A DNA stretch of 64,000 bases from positions 6,568,022-6,632,021 of the forward strand of contig RPFO01000065.1 of the NCBI GenBank assembly GCA_009746045.1, in the 5' to 3' direction. The position numbers and the translations under genes were made by a program. Every line of letters starts with the position of its first letter. The stretch's first letter is position 1. The notes beneath the pieces were generated by a model. The model saw only the letters and a program-made list of their open reading frames with translations, was not told where the DNA came from and searched no databases. Origin of the DNA: Mesostigma viride. Lineage: Eukaryota > Streptophyta > Mesostigmatophyceae > Mesostigmatales > Mesostigmataceae. Shown here in pieces: positions 33,408 to 43,735 of the stretch.

Positions 33408-34180
33408 CACCCATCCACCCACCCACCCGCCCATCCACCCACCCACCCACCCACCCACCCACCCACCCACCCACCCACCCACCCACCCACCCACCCACCC
33501 ACCCACCCACCCACCCACCCACCCACCCACCCACCCACCCACCCACCCACCCACCCACCCACCCACCCAACCACCCAACCACCCACCCACCCACCCACCC
33601 ACCCACCCACCCACCCACCACCCACCCACCCACCCACCCACCCACCCACCCACCCACCCACCCACCCACCCACCCACCCACCACCCACCCACCCACCCAC
33701 CCAACCACCCAACCACCCAACCACCCAACCACCCAACCACCCAACCACCCAACCACCCAACCACCCAACCACCCACCCAACCACCCACCCACCCACCCAC
33801 CCAACCACCCACCCAACCACCCACCCTCCCACCCACCCACCCACCCACCCACCCACCCACCCACCCACCCACCCACCCACCACCCACCCACCCACCCACC
33901 CACCCACCCACCACCCACCCACCCACCCCACCCACCCACCCACCCACCCACCCACCCACCCACCCACCCACCCACCCACGCACCCACCCACCCACGCACC
34001 CACCCACCCACGCACCCACCCACCCACCCACGCACCCACCCACCCACCCACCCACCCACCCACCCACCCACCCACCCACCCACCCACCCACCCACCCACC
34101 CACCCACCCACCCACCCACCCACCCACCCACCCACCCACCCACCCACCCACCCACCCACCCACCCACCCACCCACCCACC
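33408..34180. repeat. (CCCA)n array with CCAA and CCGC variants
   Basis: About 190 tetranucleotide units, with a local CCAACCA sub-array at 33,700-33,770 and CACG variants near 33,980-34,035. The Thr-His-Pro-Pro and Gly-Gly-Trp-Val frames are artefacts. Confidence 0.95.
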
Positions 34181-34285
34181 CACTCACTCACTCACTCACT
34201 CACTCACTCACTCACTCACTCACTCACTCACTCACTCACTCACTCACTCACTCACTCACTCACTCACCTACTCACTCACTCACCC
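34181..34285. repeat. (CACT)n array
   Basis: About 23 units end the microsatellite block. The change from CCCA to CACT is abrupt. Confidence 0.95.
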
Positions 34286-35175
34286 CACCTGTCCGTCATT
34301 GCGTTATCATCATCGCTACAACCTAAGCGCCCAGCTGCTACCACACGCATGGCCAGCTTTTCCACGGTTCCTACGCACTATAGCACCACTAAAACAGTTA
34401 GCGGTTTCGATACCACTATGGTCACCTTTCGATGACCTTCCCTAAAACCGCTCTACTTTGCACCCTGCAGACATGCCCGTGCGTTAAAGTTGCACGTCGC
34501 TGCACGGGAGATGCAGCCAGGCCTCGACTGGAGATATTTCTGGAGAAAATAGGAGACCGGGTGTGTGTTTGTGCGATGTGACCAGGGCAATTTTGTGCGG
34601 AATGTTTCTGATGTCATCCTGATATGGCGTGCATTTAGATCTCATCGGCTGTGTTGCTATGGTGGTATGCCTGGGTGTGCCTACCTTCATTGTGTGAATG
34701 TCTCCTCCAGGGCATTGCCTACCTTCACGGGAACGGTGGCTGGGGAGGCAAGAAAGCAGGCAAACGTGCCCAGACGTCCACGATGTGAGAGTTCTGTGTG
34801 CGTTCCGCGAGCTGATGTTGGATGGACAAACAGCAGATGTTTGCTTTGTACAGACCCTGGGCCGAAGTCAGGCTTGGAAAAGGCCGTCATTATTCTCAAA
34901 CAATATATATATTCTCAAACATCGAGCTCCTGACCCATACTCCAACATCGCCTGTGCCTCACCATATCCCAGCACTGACCTCTTTCTTTATTCCATTTTT
35001 GTTATTGTTATTATTATTATTAATATTACTCTTTGCTTTGTCTTTATTTATTATTGTTCGTATTATTCCTATTTACATTTTCTTTTCTTTTTTCTTACTT
35101 TCTTTTTCTTTTTTCTTTTTTCTTTTTCCCTTTGTAATGTATACTCCTTTTTCTTTTAGCCCCTTCGTGGATGTG
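34286..35175. other. No supported gene; pyrimidine-rich right half
   Basis: From about 34,980 to 35,160 the plus strand is T- and TTC-rich. A short exon-like piece at 34,711-34,735 (acceptor CTCCTCCAG, peptide GIAYLHGNG) is too short to call. Confidence 0.35.
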
Positions 35176-35625
35176 TGATTAATTAATTAATTAATTAGGA
35201 ACATAACTCCGTTGGGAGTATATGTAGCACATATCCCAGAGAAGGGGCCTATGGCTTTTAATACATTCTGGGCTATTTCCTGCAAGGGTGGAATGTAAAC
35301 GACACTTGCTCTAGGTGTACCAAGGGCACCTGCACCACCATGATCTCTCAGAGCTCAATTAAGGCCTGTCATGGGGTGGAAGATCATCATGGCTATACAA
35401 GATCAGAATACAAGCGCTAGGGCATGGCTTCTCAACAGAGAGTGACTCTCTGCATAGGCAGATTGTGGCTAAATGCTTAATGCAACATCCATGTGGGTCC
35501 CATTATAGGCATGGCTTGGCTAAATTCTGAAGGCTGCATCCATGGGGGCCATTATGGGCGCACATGCGCGTAGGCCACATGCTAGGCTAAGCCTGACTAA
35601 TCTACACTACTGTTATATATTCCCT
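35176..35625 (-). mobile_element. SINE-C copy, longest
   Basis: The tail is (TTAA)n at 35,177-35,197, followed on plus by the hairpin CTCCGTTGGGAG (35,207-35,218) and ATGTAGCACATA. The roughly 430-bp body has GGAATGTAAACGACACTTGC, GCACCTGCACCACCATGAT and GAGAGTGACTCTCTGCAT, shared with the other copies. There is no reading frame. Its 3' end is like LINE-A, so LINE-A enzymes may move it. Confidence 0.75.
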
Positions 35626-35629
35626 AGAC

Positions 35630-36296
35630 CGAGGTACGCTGCTGGGGTGGCAGGAGGTGCCTGCCAGGGGTGTTCAACGTGGATGACCGCCCCCCTCCAG
35701 TATACCGGTTTCCCCCCTGCGCTCTGCCGGAGCTGAAGGTAGGTCGGCCATAGCTCGCGTCACCGTTGTTGCTGGGCCAGGGTCAAGTCGTCGTCCAGCG
35801 TGTAGCGAGTCCGCGAGAGCTTCTTGCGGCATTTAAGGAACGACACCTGGGTTGTCAGCCATGTACTTTAAGGTGAGGAGCACGGGTGCCGGGCCAGCCT
35901 TACCCCGCGCGGGGGAGGCGGACGGCCGACATCCGCAGCTCACCAGTGAGTTGCATGGGGGCAAAAATGTCGCGCTTAAATGCCATGAGAAGCGTCTCAT
36001 CTACCGGCTGGTCAAAGTGCTTGACTATGACATCGTCGGTGGCTGCGCTTGTCGAGCTTGGCCTCCTAACGAAGGTTGAGTGCTTGTTTCTTGAGCTGTG
36101 CCGCGATGGTGGAGGTGGTGGAGGTGGTGTGGTGCAAGTCCGCCCAGGTCTGGGTGGAAGGAGCATCGCTGGCCAGGCCAGCAGATGCTGGCTGGGCAGC
36201 GATGTCCTTAATTCACCGTCTGGGCGGTGAGGCCTGCGGTGTCTTGCAGGCACTCAATGGCGACGGCGTTGGCGTGGATGCGATGGTCGATATCGT
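35630..36296 (-). pseudogene. LINE ORF1-like pseudogene
   Basis: Reading down the minus strand from 36,290 it gives ECLQDTAGLTAQ, QTWADLHHTT, EAKLDKRS, VKHFDQPVDETLLMAFKRD and, near 35,740, YTLDDDLTLAQQQ then RELWPTYLQLRQSAGGK and VYWRG. This is the order RNA-binding region then C-terminal domain of LINE ORF1 proteins. Several stops and shifts are present. It aligns with 19,500-19,830 and with 53,815-54,100, so at least three decayed copies of this ORF1 lie in the window. Confidence 0.6.
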
Positions 36297-36545
36297 ATCA
36301 AGGAGACAGCCAGCGCAGGCGATGTCGTATCCATGAGAAAACCAGCGCAGGCCAGAAATCGGGAGAATCCGGACCATGGTAGCTCGAGCCTGCCGTTATC
36401 TTGTCCGCGTGTTCGAGTCGTTCAGGATGATGATGAAGATGAAAGGTGATGGAAATGTGTAGCTTTGTGCATTGAAGTTATGGCTGGCTTACGTGTAGAG
36501 CGACTAGTAGATGACCTAGACGGTGGGGCCGGAAACAGCATGCTT
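36297..36545 (+). mobile_element. Repeat D copy (possible tRNA-derived SINE)
   Basis: Starts TCAAGGAGACAGCCAGCGC, has GGCCAGAAATCGGGAGAATC and GGTAGCTCGAGCCTGCCG, then GTGTTCGAGTCGTTCAGG, which fits a pol III B box (GTTCGAGTC). Downstream sequence (GGCTGGCTTACGTGTAGAGC) is shared with the copy at 51,984. No coding potential. Confidence 0.65.
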
Positions 36546-36699
36546 GACGGATCAGGGCGTGTGTTTCGAGCCTAACTGGCCGGGAGTGTCTAGTGGTGAG
36601 CACCATTGCTGCGATCGCTCTCCCACCATTTACGAGGAAATACCCGTATTGTATGTGTGATGCGTCCAGGCATAGTTGTCTCACTTCATATTCTCATAA
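36546..36699. other. Short spacer
   Basis: No feature seen. Confidence 0.3.
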
Positions 36700-37792
36700 A
36701 AATTAAATTAAATTAAATTATAACATGCCTCCGTTGGGAGATCATGTAGCACATATTCAGTTCCTTGATGGGTGGTGGAAAGGAGAGAGTCGCGTAATCT
36801 AACTATATCCTAATGCTAATCTACCTAGTCTAGAAAGATGCTAACTGCCCTACTCAGCAAAACGCCTCCTCCTCTTGGGGGGAGGGGGCTTGCCCACAGG
36901 GTTGGGCGTGTGAGCCTTGGCAATCTTCTGCCAACGCGTCTTGTTCTGCATGGCAGTCAAAGAAGGGAGAGAGAGTGGATGCGGTATTCAAACTGGGCTG
37001 GGACCAGTAGGTCATTCAGTAACATCTGTACGTAGTTCGTGACATGTTTCCCTACCTTTTTGGCAATGCCCTTGGGGCCAGGCCAGGTCAGAATGTGCCG
37101 CCCTGGCTGGCCAAGCCGCCGAAATACGAGGCATGCCCTGATACAAAGACTCTAATGACGGGCGCTTGGAAAACCCTACGTTCAGGACCTGTCGGAGCAT
37201 CAGGACTGTAAACTGTGCCGTTTAGCTTAGCTGCCATTGTGGGTGTGAGTGTCCACGCCTCGGCACCATACGTGAGCAGGTGCCGTGAGGACGAGGACCT
37301 TGAAGAGCATGCGCTTGCGGTGCTCGCCCGGGCCCTTCCGGAGCGCCAGTAGGTGTTGAGCGAACGGAGCCTAGCGCAGGCCAGGCCGATGCGGGTGTCC
37401 ACGTCGGCGGCGGTGTCAGGGAGCCAGCTCCCTATAACAGTTTGAAGCTATCGCGGAACGGGACCGTCGTCCCGTCGAGCAGGCGCGGTGCCCAGCGGCG
37501 GTGTACTGGAGGCCCCAATCACCATCGCCTCAGTTTTGACACTAATCTCCAACCCCACCGCCCTCGCCTCCAAGCCCAGACAGTCCAGCCAGGTCTGAAT
37601 GTGCTCGGGGCGCGCGATGAGGGTGGTGTCATCCGCATAAATCAGGTCGGCCTGGCGGTAGCCATGTTTAACCCCGCCGTGCTCTTTCTGTTAAGGATGT
37701 CCAAGCCTGCCGGGCTCGAACCGAGCAGTACAGCGCGCACGTGCTCGGCGCATGACGTGATCCACGACAATAATGAACAGGTATGGGGATAG
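36700..37792 (-). pseudogene. LINE-A copy: RT second half and 3' end
   Basis: On the minus strand from 37,792 it starts LSPYLFIIVVDHVM (reverse transcriptase), passes LADLIYADDTTLI with the catalytic YADD (about 37,650), a YGAEAWTLTP segment and ends at the LINE-A 3' UTR, hairpin (36,729-36,740) and (AAATT)n tail at 36,700. Frames are broken in several places and a stretch between 37,130 and 37,020 is partly deleted compared with the copy at 52,735. Its 5' break is at the same GTATGGGGATA word as the right boundary of the RT piece at 42,366. Confidence 0.75.
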
Positions 37793-37797
37793 ATGAT

Positions 37798-37872
37798 TAA
37801 TTAATTAATTAATTATCAACATCACTCCGTTGGGAGTAGATGTAGCACATAGCCCTGAGAAGGGGCATATGG
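37798..37872 (-). mobile_element. 5'-truncated SINE-C insertion with 15-bp target duplication
   Basis: A 75-bp piece of SINE-C (tail, hairpin 37,825-37,836, ATGTAGCACATAGCCC) is flanked by perfect direct repeats ATGGGGATAGATGAT at 37,783-37,797 and 37,873-37,887. This is the clearest evidence in the window for how the family inserts: a 15-bp duplication, a 5' truncation and the tail at the other end, as in target-primed reverse transcription. Confidence 0.85.
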
Positions 37873-37887
37873 CTTTTAATACATGGG

Positions 37888-38311
37888 GATAGATGATGCC
37901 TAGTTTTATTATAGTTATGTTGACTCGAAAACGCGGAAAAGATAACGGCAGGCTCGAGCTACCATGGTCCGGATTCTCCCGATTTCTGGCCTGCGCTGGT
38001 TGTCTCTTTGATGTTGTGCCCATGCAGGGAGTAACTCTCTGCTGAGAAGCCACGCCCTAGCTTTTTTTGTATAGCTATGCTGATCTTCCCCCCCATGACA
38101 GGCTCCCCCTTAGCTGGGCATAGCTTGAAGATCATGGGGCTGCAAGTGCCCTGGTGCACCTAGAGCAAGTGTTGTTTACATTCCCACCCTTGCAGGAAGT
38201 AGCTTAGAATGTATGATAGGCCATATGCCCCTTCTCTGGGCTATGTGCTACATATACTCCCAACGGAGTTATGTTCCTAATTAATTAATTAATTAATTAA
38301 TTAATTAATTA
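37888..38311 (+). mobile_element. Repeat D and SINE-C composite
   Basis: Contains reversed Repeat D (37,930-38,012, GCTGGTTGTCTCTTTGAT) followed by SINE-C in plus orientation with hairpin CTCCCAACGGAG (38,257-38,268) and a (TTAA)n tail to 38,311. The right flank has ATGGGGATAG (38,312-38,321), the same word as the target duplication of the insertion just to the left, so two insertions appear to have used the same target. Confidence 0.65.
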
Positions 38312-38321
38312 ATGGGGATAG

Positions 38322-38482
38322 GCCCGGGCCAGCGGCTTGGCCAGCCAGGGCGGCACATTCTGACCTAGCTGGCCTGGCCCCGCGGACATTCCCAAACGGG
38401 TAGGGAAACCTGTCACGAACTACGTGAACTCAGATGTTGATGGACGACCTAGTGGTCCCAGCCCAGTTTGAGCACCGCATCC
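38322..38482 (+). pseudogene. LINE-A internal fragment
   Basis: About 160 bp in plus orientation match the LINE-A segment coding for GQPGRHILTWPGPK to DDLVVPAQFEHRIHS (compare 53,150-52,960 minus). Frame is broken. No 3' end is present. Confidence 0.7.
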
Positions 38483-41292
38483 ACTCACAACGGTACGAGC
38501 CGCGCCAAAATCTGCCCTCGTAAGCGGTACCCGAAAAGTGGCGCCAAATGCGATTTTTGGTGTGCGCGTGCGCGAAAGTGACCGAATTCCGGGCGACAGG
38601 CATGGCGGTCTGGCAGGCGATGCTGAGCGTGTATAAAGGCACTATCAAGGCTGAAATTTTACGATTATCCTCCTAAGGTGGTATTAGATCCACCACTGTT
38701 TTTTTTTCGCCATAAAATTTGCGGAATCGAACAGCATGTTGCTTCATTCATAGGTGGGTGCCTGAATGGTCGCAGATTTTCTCTCGACCCCACCTGACCG
38801 CAGCAAAAAAATTTCCCGATGAAGTGCGCCCTAAGATCGGGGTTTCCATCATAAACGATGCATTTTTTAATTCTAAAGACTTTGACCGAACGACTTTCTT
38901 CATTACCGCTGCAACTTTTTTTTCCTGAGCTACCGCATATTTCCGACCAATTTCAAGGCTGCGTCAGGCTTGGCAGACCCATACTTCGTATATATATGCG
39001 TTTGCCCCGAACGTCATGTTTAATGCAGGCTTTGTGGACTCTAAAGACGCCCACGATGTTGGGGCTTTTATCAGCCTCTGGACATGCACAAACTGCGGTC
39101 AGCAGGTGAATGCCGGAACGAGTTCTGCGGCGGGGTGTGCGAAACAGACATCAAGCGCACGGCAGACATGGATACCTCCGAGCGGTATGTTCCCTTATTC
39201 AAATCTACGGGCCAATTCACTCCTTGTTGAATCCCTGACCTTGTCACGGATGAATATGTTACCAGTTCCCCATCTCCGGAGTTTCTCTTTTGGTCATCTT
39301 CTTATCTTACGGGAGGTGCGTCATGAATCGTATAGCGAGCTACGGTTTCATGGCGAGCCTTTTCTTCACATCAGCGACGTACAGGTTACCTTAGAGGCTA
39401 GGGATGTCAAGGAATTCTTCACACGGATATTAGGGAGGGTGCATGACGGATTGCGGGCAAGATATTACGGGCTGGCTGGCAGCCTTGCAGCGCTATTGCC
39501 GCCGATGGCAATGATTTGCAGGCAGGGCTATGGATCACAAAGCTGTTGCTTTGCTCTAGTTGTACATGCTGCAATTTATTGGCATTGTGCTCACGGCAAG
39601 TAATGTTGCATGACATGGTTGACCACGAAGATTGATGGAAAACCTAGAAGCAATTGGTGGCTTTCTTGGATGCTCGATGGCTTCACATGCTTGTGAGTCC
39701 ATAAAACCCACTGTATACGTGCCCACCATCTCTAAGCTGAAAGCATCTGCCTTCAACAAGCATCTTAAGACATGCATGCACATGAGAACTGTCATGGTTT
39801 GTGGAGAGGGTGGCATATTGCGTGAGAGTGGAGAGAGGACAGTGGCCGGGCTAGGCCAGCTACCTGTGCTGCCACACGGCCGGGCGGCAAACACTGATGC
39901 ACACTGAAGCTGCCTACACGCCAGCACCCAAGCTGCCTTCACACCCCTGAATGATGAGCAGAGGGCATCCTGGTCGGCCGCATCCATGCAGTTCATGCAG
40001 TTCAGGCTGTGCGTGCTGGCCAAGGGCACGGGTAAATGAGCCAATGGCGGGCTATTATTACGCACGCTACAACCAGCACCAATGAAGCAACCCAAGCCTG
40101 CCCTCCTGACAGGTATGTGTGTTTTGTTTTCTCATGTCGTGTGCACAACCAGCAATCCTTTATTTCCCTATGATGCATGTTTGCGGAATTCTGGCAACCT
40201 GGCACATGGCCAAACTCCTCAATGTCAGGGGTGGGAGGGGTTGTTTGTCAAGTGGATAGACACACGCACATGCTCAACACCTCTTGCTCCAATGCCACTG
40301 CCACTCACCCAGAAACTCAGGCACAACCACGCACGATCGCTAAGCTGCTAGCCAGAATCGCAGTTCTCACCAAAGTGAGGGATGTGGCACCAGAATTGAA
40401 TGACATATCTGAAGCAAGTAGTCACGGATGGCTTGGAGAAACATGGTGAAGCATGCATGGGCATGCATCTCATGTTGACAAGGGCCAGAGCAAGAGCATG
40501 AGCACGATGCATGTGCCTATGTAGAGGCCATTGGGCTTGCACTATCTGTCGAAGACAACTGCGGTATGGTGGCCAAGGGGCTCACCGGGGATGTGCAGTG
40601 GCTTCTTCATGCTAGGTATGATGGCGGCCAAGTGCAGTCCTTTGGTGGCACATTTCAAGCCGGCAACCTCGAGGTAGCAACTGAGCAGTGTATGAGCTGT
40701 CTGGCTATGCACCACAGCGCTGGCTGAGGAGATCTAGTCCAACTTGGAAGCTGCGTTGCCAGCAACGTGGGCCCCTATAACAGAGACAGGGACATGGGGG
40801 CATCCATGGTGATGCAGAGGACCATGTGTGGCAACCTTGGTCAGGCGGGCCGGTTGCCAAGGGATGTGCTGCTACCAAATCAAGGCGCACAAAACACACC
40901 GCAACCATGCCGACTGCCGAGATGCCTGGCATGATTAGATTATTACATTGCCAAGCTGAGTTTGCGACTACCGTGCGTGCTGTGGGTTTGAACTGATCAT
41001 GCTAGCCAACGTGACAGCTGGCAGTTCTTATGTCTAACAAGCCCCTACTTGAAAATTGCCTTAGCATGGCCGTATGCACATATATACAACCATGTCTAGC
41101 CACTGTTCATGTTCATATATCTTTGTCTATGTGTCACAAAAGTTGTGTTATATTATCTGTGCAAGGTCTGAACAGTTAGCAACACAGTTGGTGGGAGTTG
41201 GCCATACCGTTACTAAAGAACTTTGCATCCAAGGTTGAGTGATTAGCTGGAAACTGGCAGGTGTTGCATGGACCAGTGAACCCAATGACACT
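38483..41292. other. Long stretch without a supported gene
   Basis: The longest frame (39,016-39,603, 195 codons) has a CTNC-type pair at its start but no recognised domain or splice context. The rest has scattered short frames only. It might be a decayed unknown element, since neighbouring DNA is all transposon remains. Confidence 0.35.
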
Positions 41293-41812
41293 TGATGGAC
41301 CTGAAGTTTTGTGCAATGTCTGAAATGACATGATGATTAACATGGGCGCTTGTTTTCAGCCTCACCTGAGCACATCTTGCATGGGAAACTGCAAGAAATG
41401 TGGCGGAAATGCAAAAAACGCACATTTTTGCTCACATTTGCTAGCGAGCTGTCAATGAATGAAGTACAACAGACCTGGATTTTTGTGCAATGTCTACAAT
41501 GATGATATTTAATATGCTTGCAAGTTTCCAGCCCCAACTGAGCACATCTTGTATGAAAACTGTCATGAAATGTGTGAAAAAAACGCGAAAAACGCGCATT
41601 TTTGCTAGCATTTGGTGGCATTTTGTTACCAAATACAGTACGATGGACCTGATTTTTTGTGCCATGTCTACATTTATGGTGTGTAACGTGATTGCAAATT
41701 TCCAGCCTCGACTGAACACATCTTCCATGGAAACTGCTATGAGATGTGGTGAAACGGTGCGTTTTTGCTAGCATTTGGTGGCAGTTTGTCACCAAATGAG
41801 GTCAGATGACCA
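41293..41812. repeat. Diverged tandem repeat, about 175 bp unit, three copies
   Basis: Units begin near 41,293, 41,469 and 41,650. They share GATGGACCTG with TTTTGTGC and ATGTCT, CAGCC with ACTGA and ACACATCTT, then TTTTTGCTAGCATTTGGTGGC. Divergence is roughly one base in four or five by eye. No open frame is conserved. Confidence 0.75.
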
Positions 41813-42094
41813 TGGGACATGGTGCACAGTTGGTAGACATGAGCATAAGCCTACATGCAAACAGCCAGGTCAGGAGCTCTTTATTTGCATATCAAATGGT
41901 ATTTGTTTGTATTAAAATCTGGAAAGTTGCTAAAAATAGACATGCCAAAAATAGACCAGCCTATGTCGGAAAATTCTGGAAAGTCAAATTCCTTTTACTG
42001 GTGTCATGGACATGCTGCCTACCAATATCTAGCATGTTTGGACTCAATTTGCTCCTTGTAGGGCTTATAAGGGCATTTTTTGGCACTTTCATAC
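41813..42094. other. No supported feature
   Basis: A/T-rich DNA between the tandem repeat and a LINE-A end. Confidence 0.35.
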
Positions 42095-42365
42095 CGTTGT
42101 GCTCTCTCTCCCGTCTTTGGACTGTCATGCAGGACAAGACGCGGTGGAAGAAGATTGTCAAGGCGCACACGCCCGACCCGGTGGGCAAGCCACCTCCCCC
42201 CAAGCGGAGGCGGCGTTTTGATGAGTAGTGTAGTCAGGATTTTCTAGATAGCTTAGAGTTAGTATAGTTCGATCACGCGGCTTCCTCCACCCCACCCATC
42301 ATGGAATATGTGCTACATGACCTCCCCACGGAGGCATCATTATAATTTAATTTTTTTTTTTTTTT
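42095..42365 (+). pseudogene. LINE-A copy, last codons and 3' UTR
   Basis: Encodes the end of the LINE-A protein (SRLWTVMQDKTRWKKIVKAH, TPDPVGKPPPPKRRRRFDE, stop at 42,226-42,228), then the 3' UTR, GTGCTACATGACC, hairpin variant CTCCCCACGGAG (42,322-42,333) and an A/T tail with an 18-T run. 5'-truncated. Confidence 0.8.
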
Positions 42366-43312
42366 ATGGGGATATAATATAGCACACAACCTTGCCACAC
42401 CCTGTGGTGAAGCGGGAATGGTGGGGTGGTGCCTTCCGCAGTCAGCACTACTGCCTGTGAGCCCTCATACAGCCGCCGAATGGCAGCAATACACCCTCCG
42501 CATTGGTAGTTTTAATTCAGTTCAGCCAAAAGGCCCTTCGGAATTAGACATTAGCGTTTTATTGGTTGAAAGTGCTACTGTACCCGCCCAATTAATTAAT
42601 TATTAGTTTGTTTGTTTGGTTACCGAACAACCGTTGAACTGGCTGCGAAATTTAATAATTCTTTGTTTGTTGACTTTGTTCTGTATAACCCAGCCGGATG
42701 CACTGCTCTTACGGCTAGGAAAAGCACATTGTTCAGCCAGAAATCATATTTCTTTGTTTGTTAGCGAGAAAGCTGCACACGTGACAGTAAAATAATATTT
42801 ATTTACACTTTCTTTGTTTGTTTGGTAGCTTCAAAAACTACAGTTCACTACACTCGGGAATTAGTTAATTAAAATTCTTTTGTTTTATTTATCGTTTGCA
42901 GCTGGCCGGCGCCCAGCCTCATAATTATTTAGTAAACTTACCAATGCGGAGGGTGTAAACGCTGGTGGCACCCGATCCACAGCTAGGATGGCCCAAAGAG
43001 CCTCCCAGAGGACCGTGTCAAATGAATGCCTTGATATAGTCAACAAAAATGAAGACGGCAACGGCAAACTGTCAGGGGGAAGGCGACGCACCTCCTCCAT
43101 CAAACGGCGCGTGACAAACTGAACACAGCCATGACAGTGTTACGACCACGACGGAAACCCATCTGAGACTCGCCCAAGTGTGGGTCCAGCGCGGCGGCGC
43201 GGAGCCTGTGCAGCATCATGCGCATGAACTGAGACCTTCAGCGCGGCCGCGCTCTGGAGGCAGACACCCCGGTAGTTACCGGGGTCAGCAGCAGAACCCT
43301 TCTTCTACATCA
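42366..43312 (-). pseudogene. LINE reverse transcriptase, N-terminal half, split by a MITE
   Basis: On the minus strand from 43,312: KKGSAADPGNYRGVCLQSA, LGESQMGFRRGRNTVMAVF, VTRRLMEEVRRLPPDS and the catalytic-site word KAFDTV with WEALWAIL after shifts, up to VDRVPPAF at 42,958. The frame resumes past the inserted element at 42,489 with IAAIRRLYEGSQAVVLTAEG, then HHRVWQGCVL. The order matches LINE-B 48,590-49,030 residue for residue in many places. Removing the insert and one TA restores an uninterrupted PPAFIAAIRRLYEG. Confidence 0.8.
42492..42955. mobile_element. TA-flanked MITE inserted in a LINE RT gene
   Basis: 464 bp with 17-bp perfect inverted ends CACCCTCCGCATTGGTA and TA duplications at 42,490-42,491 and 42,956-42,957. 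The empty site can be read directly from the RT protein on both sides, which proves the insertion and its TA target duplication. The interior is A/T-rich with repeated CTTTGTTTGTTTG and no transposase. Size, TA target and CACC start match the element at 4167-4636, although the interiors differ. Confidence 0.9.
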
Positions 43313-43477
43313 TGACATATATATTCTCATAATCCCGCCTCTATCTGAGCCCCACGCCTTTATCAGGGGGCGCCAGTGGACCGACCATGGCCGGCGGTGA
43401 AGTTAATTGGCCCCCAGTGATGAAATCAGACATGTAGCTTGCGATGCCTTGCATGCCGTGCCAGACGGATCAGGCCT

Positions 43478-43735
43478 AGGCTAAGGTTAATTAATTAAGG
43501 TTAGGTAAGGTTAATTAACGGTTTGTAATACATTCTTAGCTACAACCTGCAGGTGGGCGGGGGGATGTAAACCGCCACCAGTATACTCTGGGTGCACAAG
43601 GTGCCATTGCAACACCATGATGCACACCAAGGAGACAACCAGCGCAGGCACTAGATCGGATGATGCCTATCATCAGAGCTCAAACTGACTAGGCCTGGCA
43701 TGGGGTGGACGCAAAGGTCCCCGCTAGTGCCCCCT
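43478..43735 (-). mobile_element. Diverged SINE-C copy with Repeat D piece inside
   Basis: Has TTAATTAA-type tail sequence, GGATGTAAACCGCCACCAGT, CTGGGTGCACAAGGTGCC, CACCATGATG and GGCCTGGCATGGGGTGGA of SINE-C. Between them CCAAGGAGACAACCAGCGC (43,631-43,650) of Repeat D is inserted. The terminal hairpin is lost. Confidence 0.6.

Noticed and set aside
34711-34735. Protein kinase exon (GIAYLHGNG)
   Set aside because: Only nine residues resemble a kinase subdomain; no HRD or DFG motif follows.
39016-39603. 195-codon gene
   Set aside because: No domain, no splice partners, and it sits among decayed elements; kept only as a remark.
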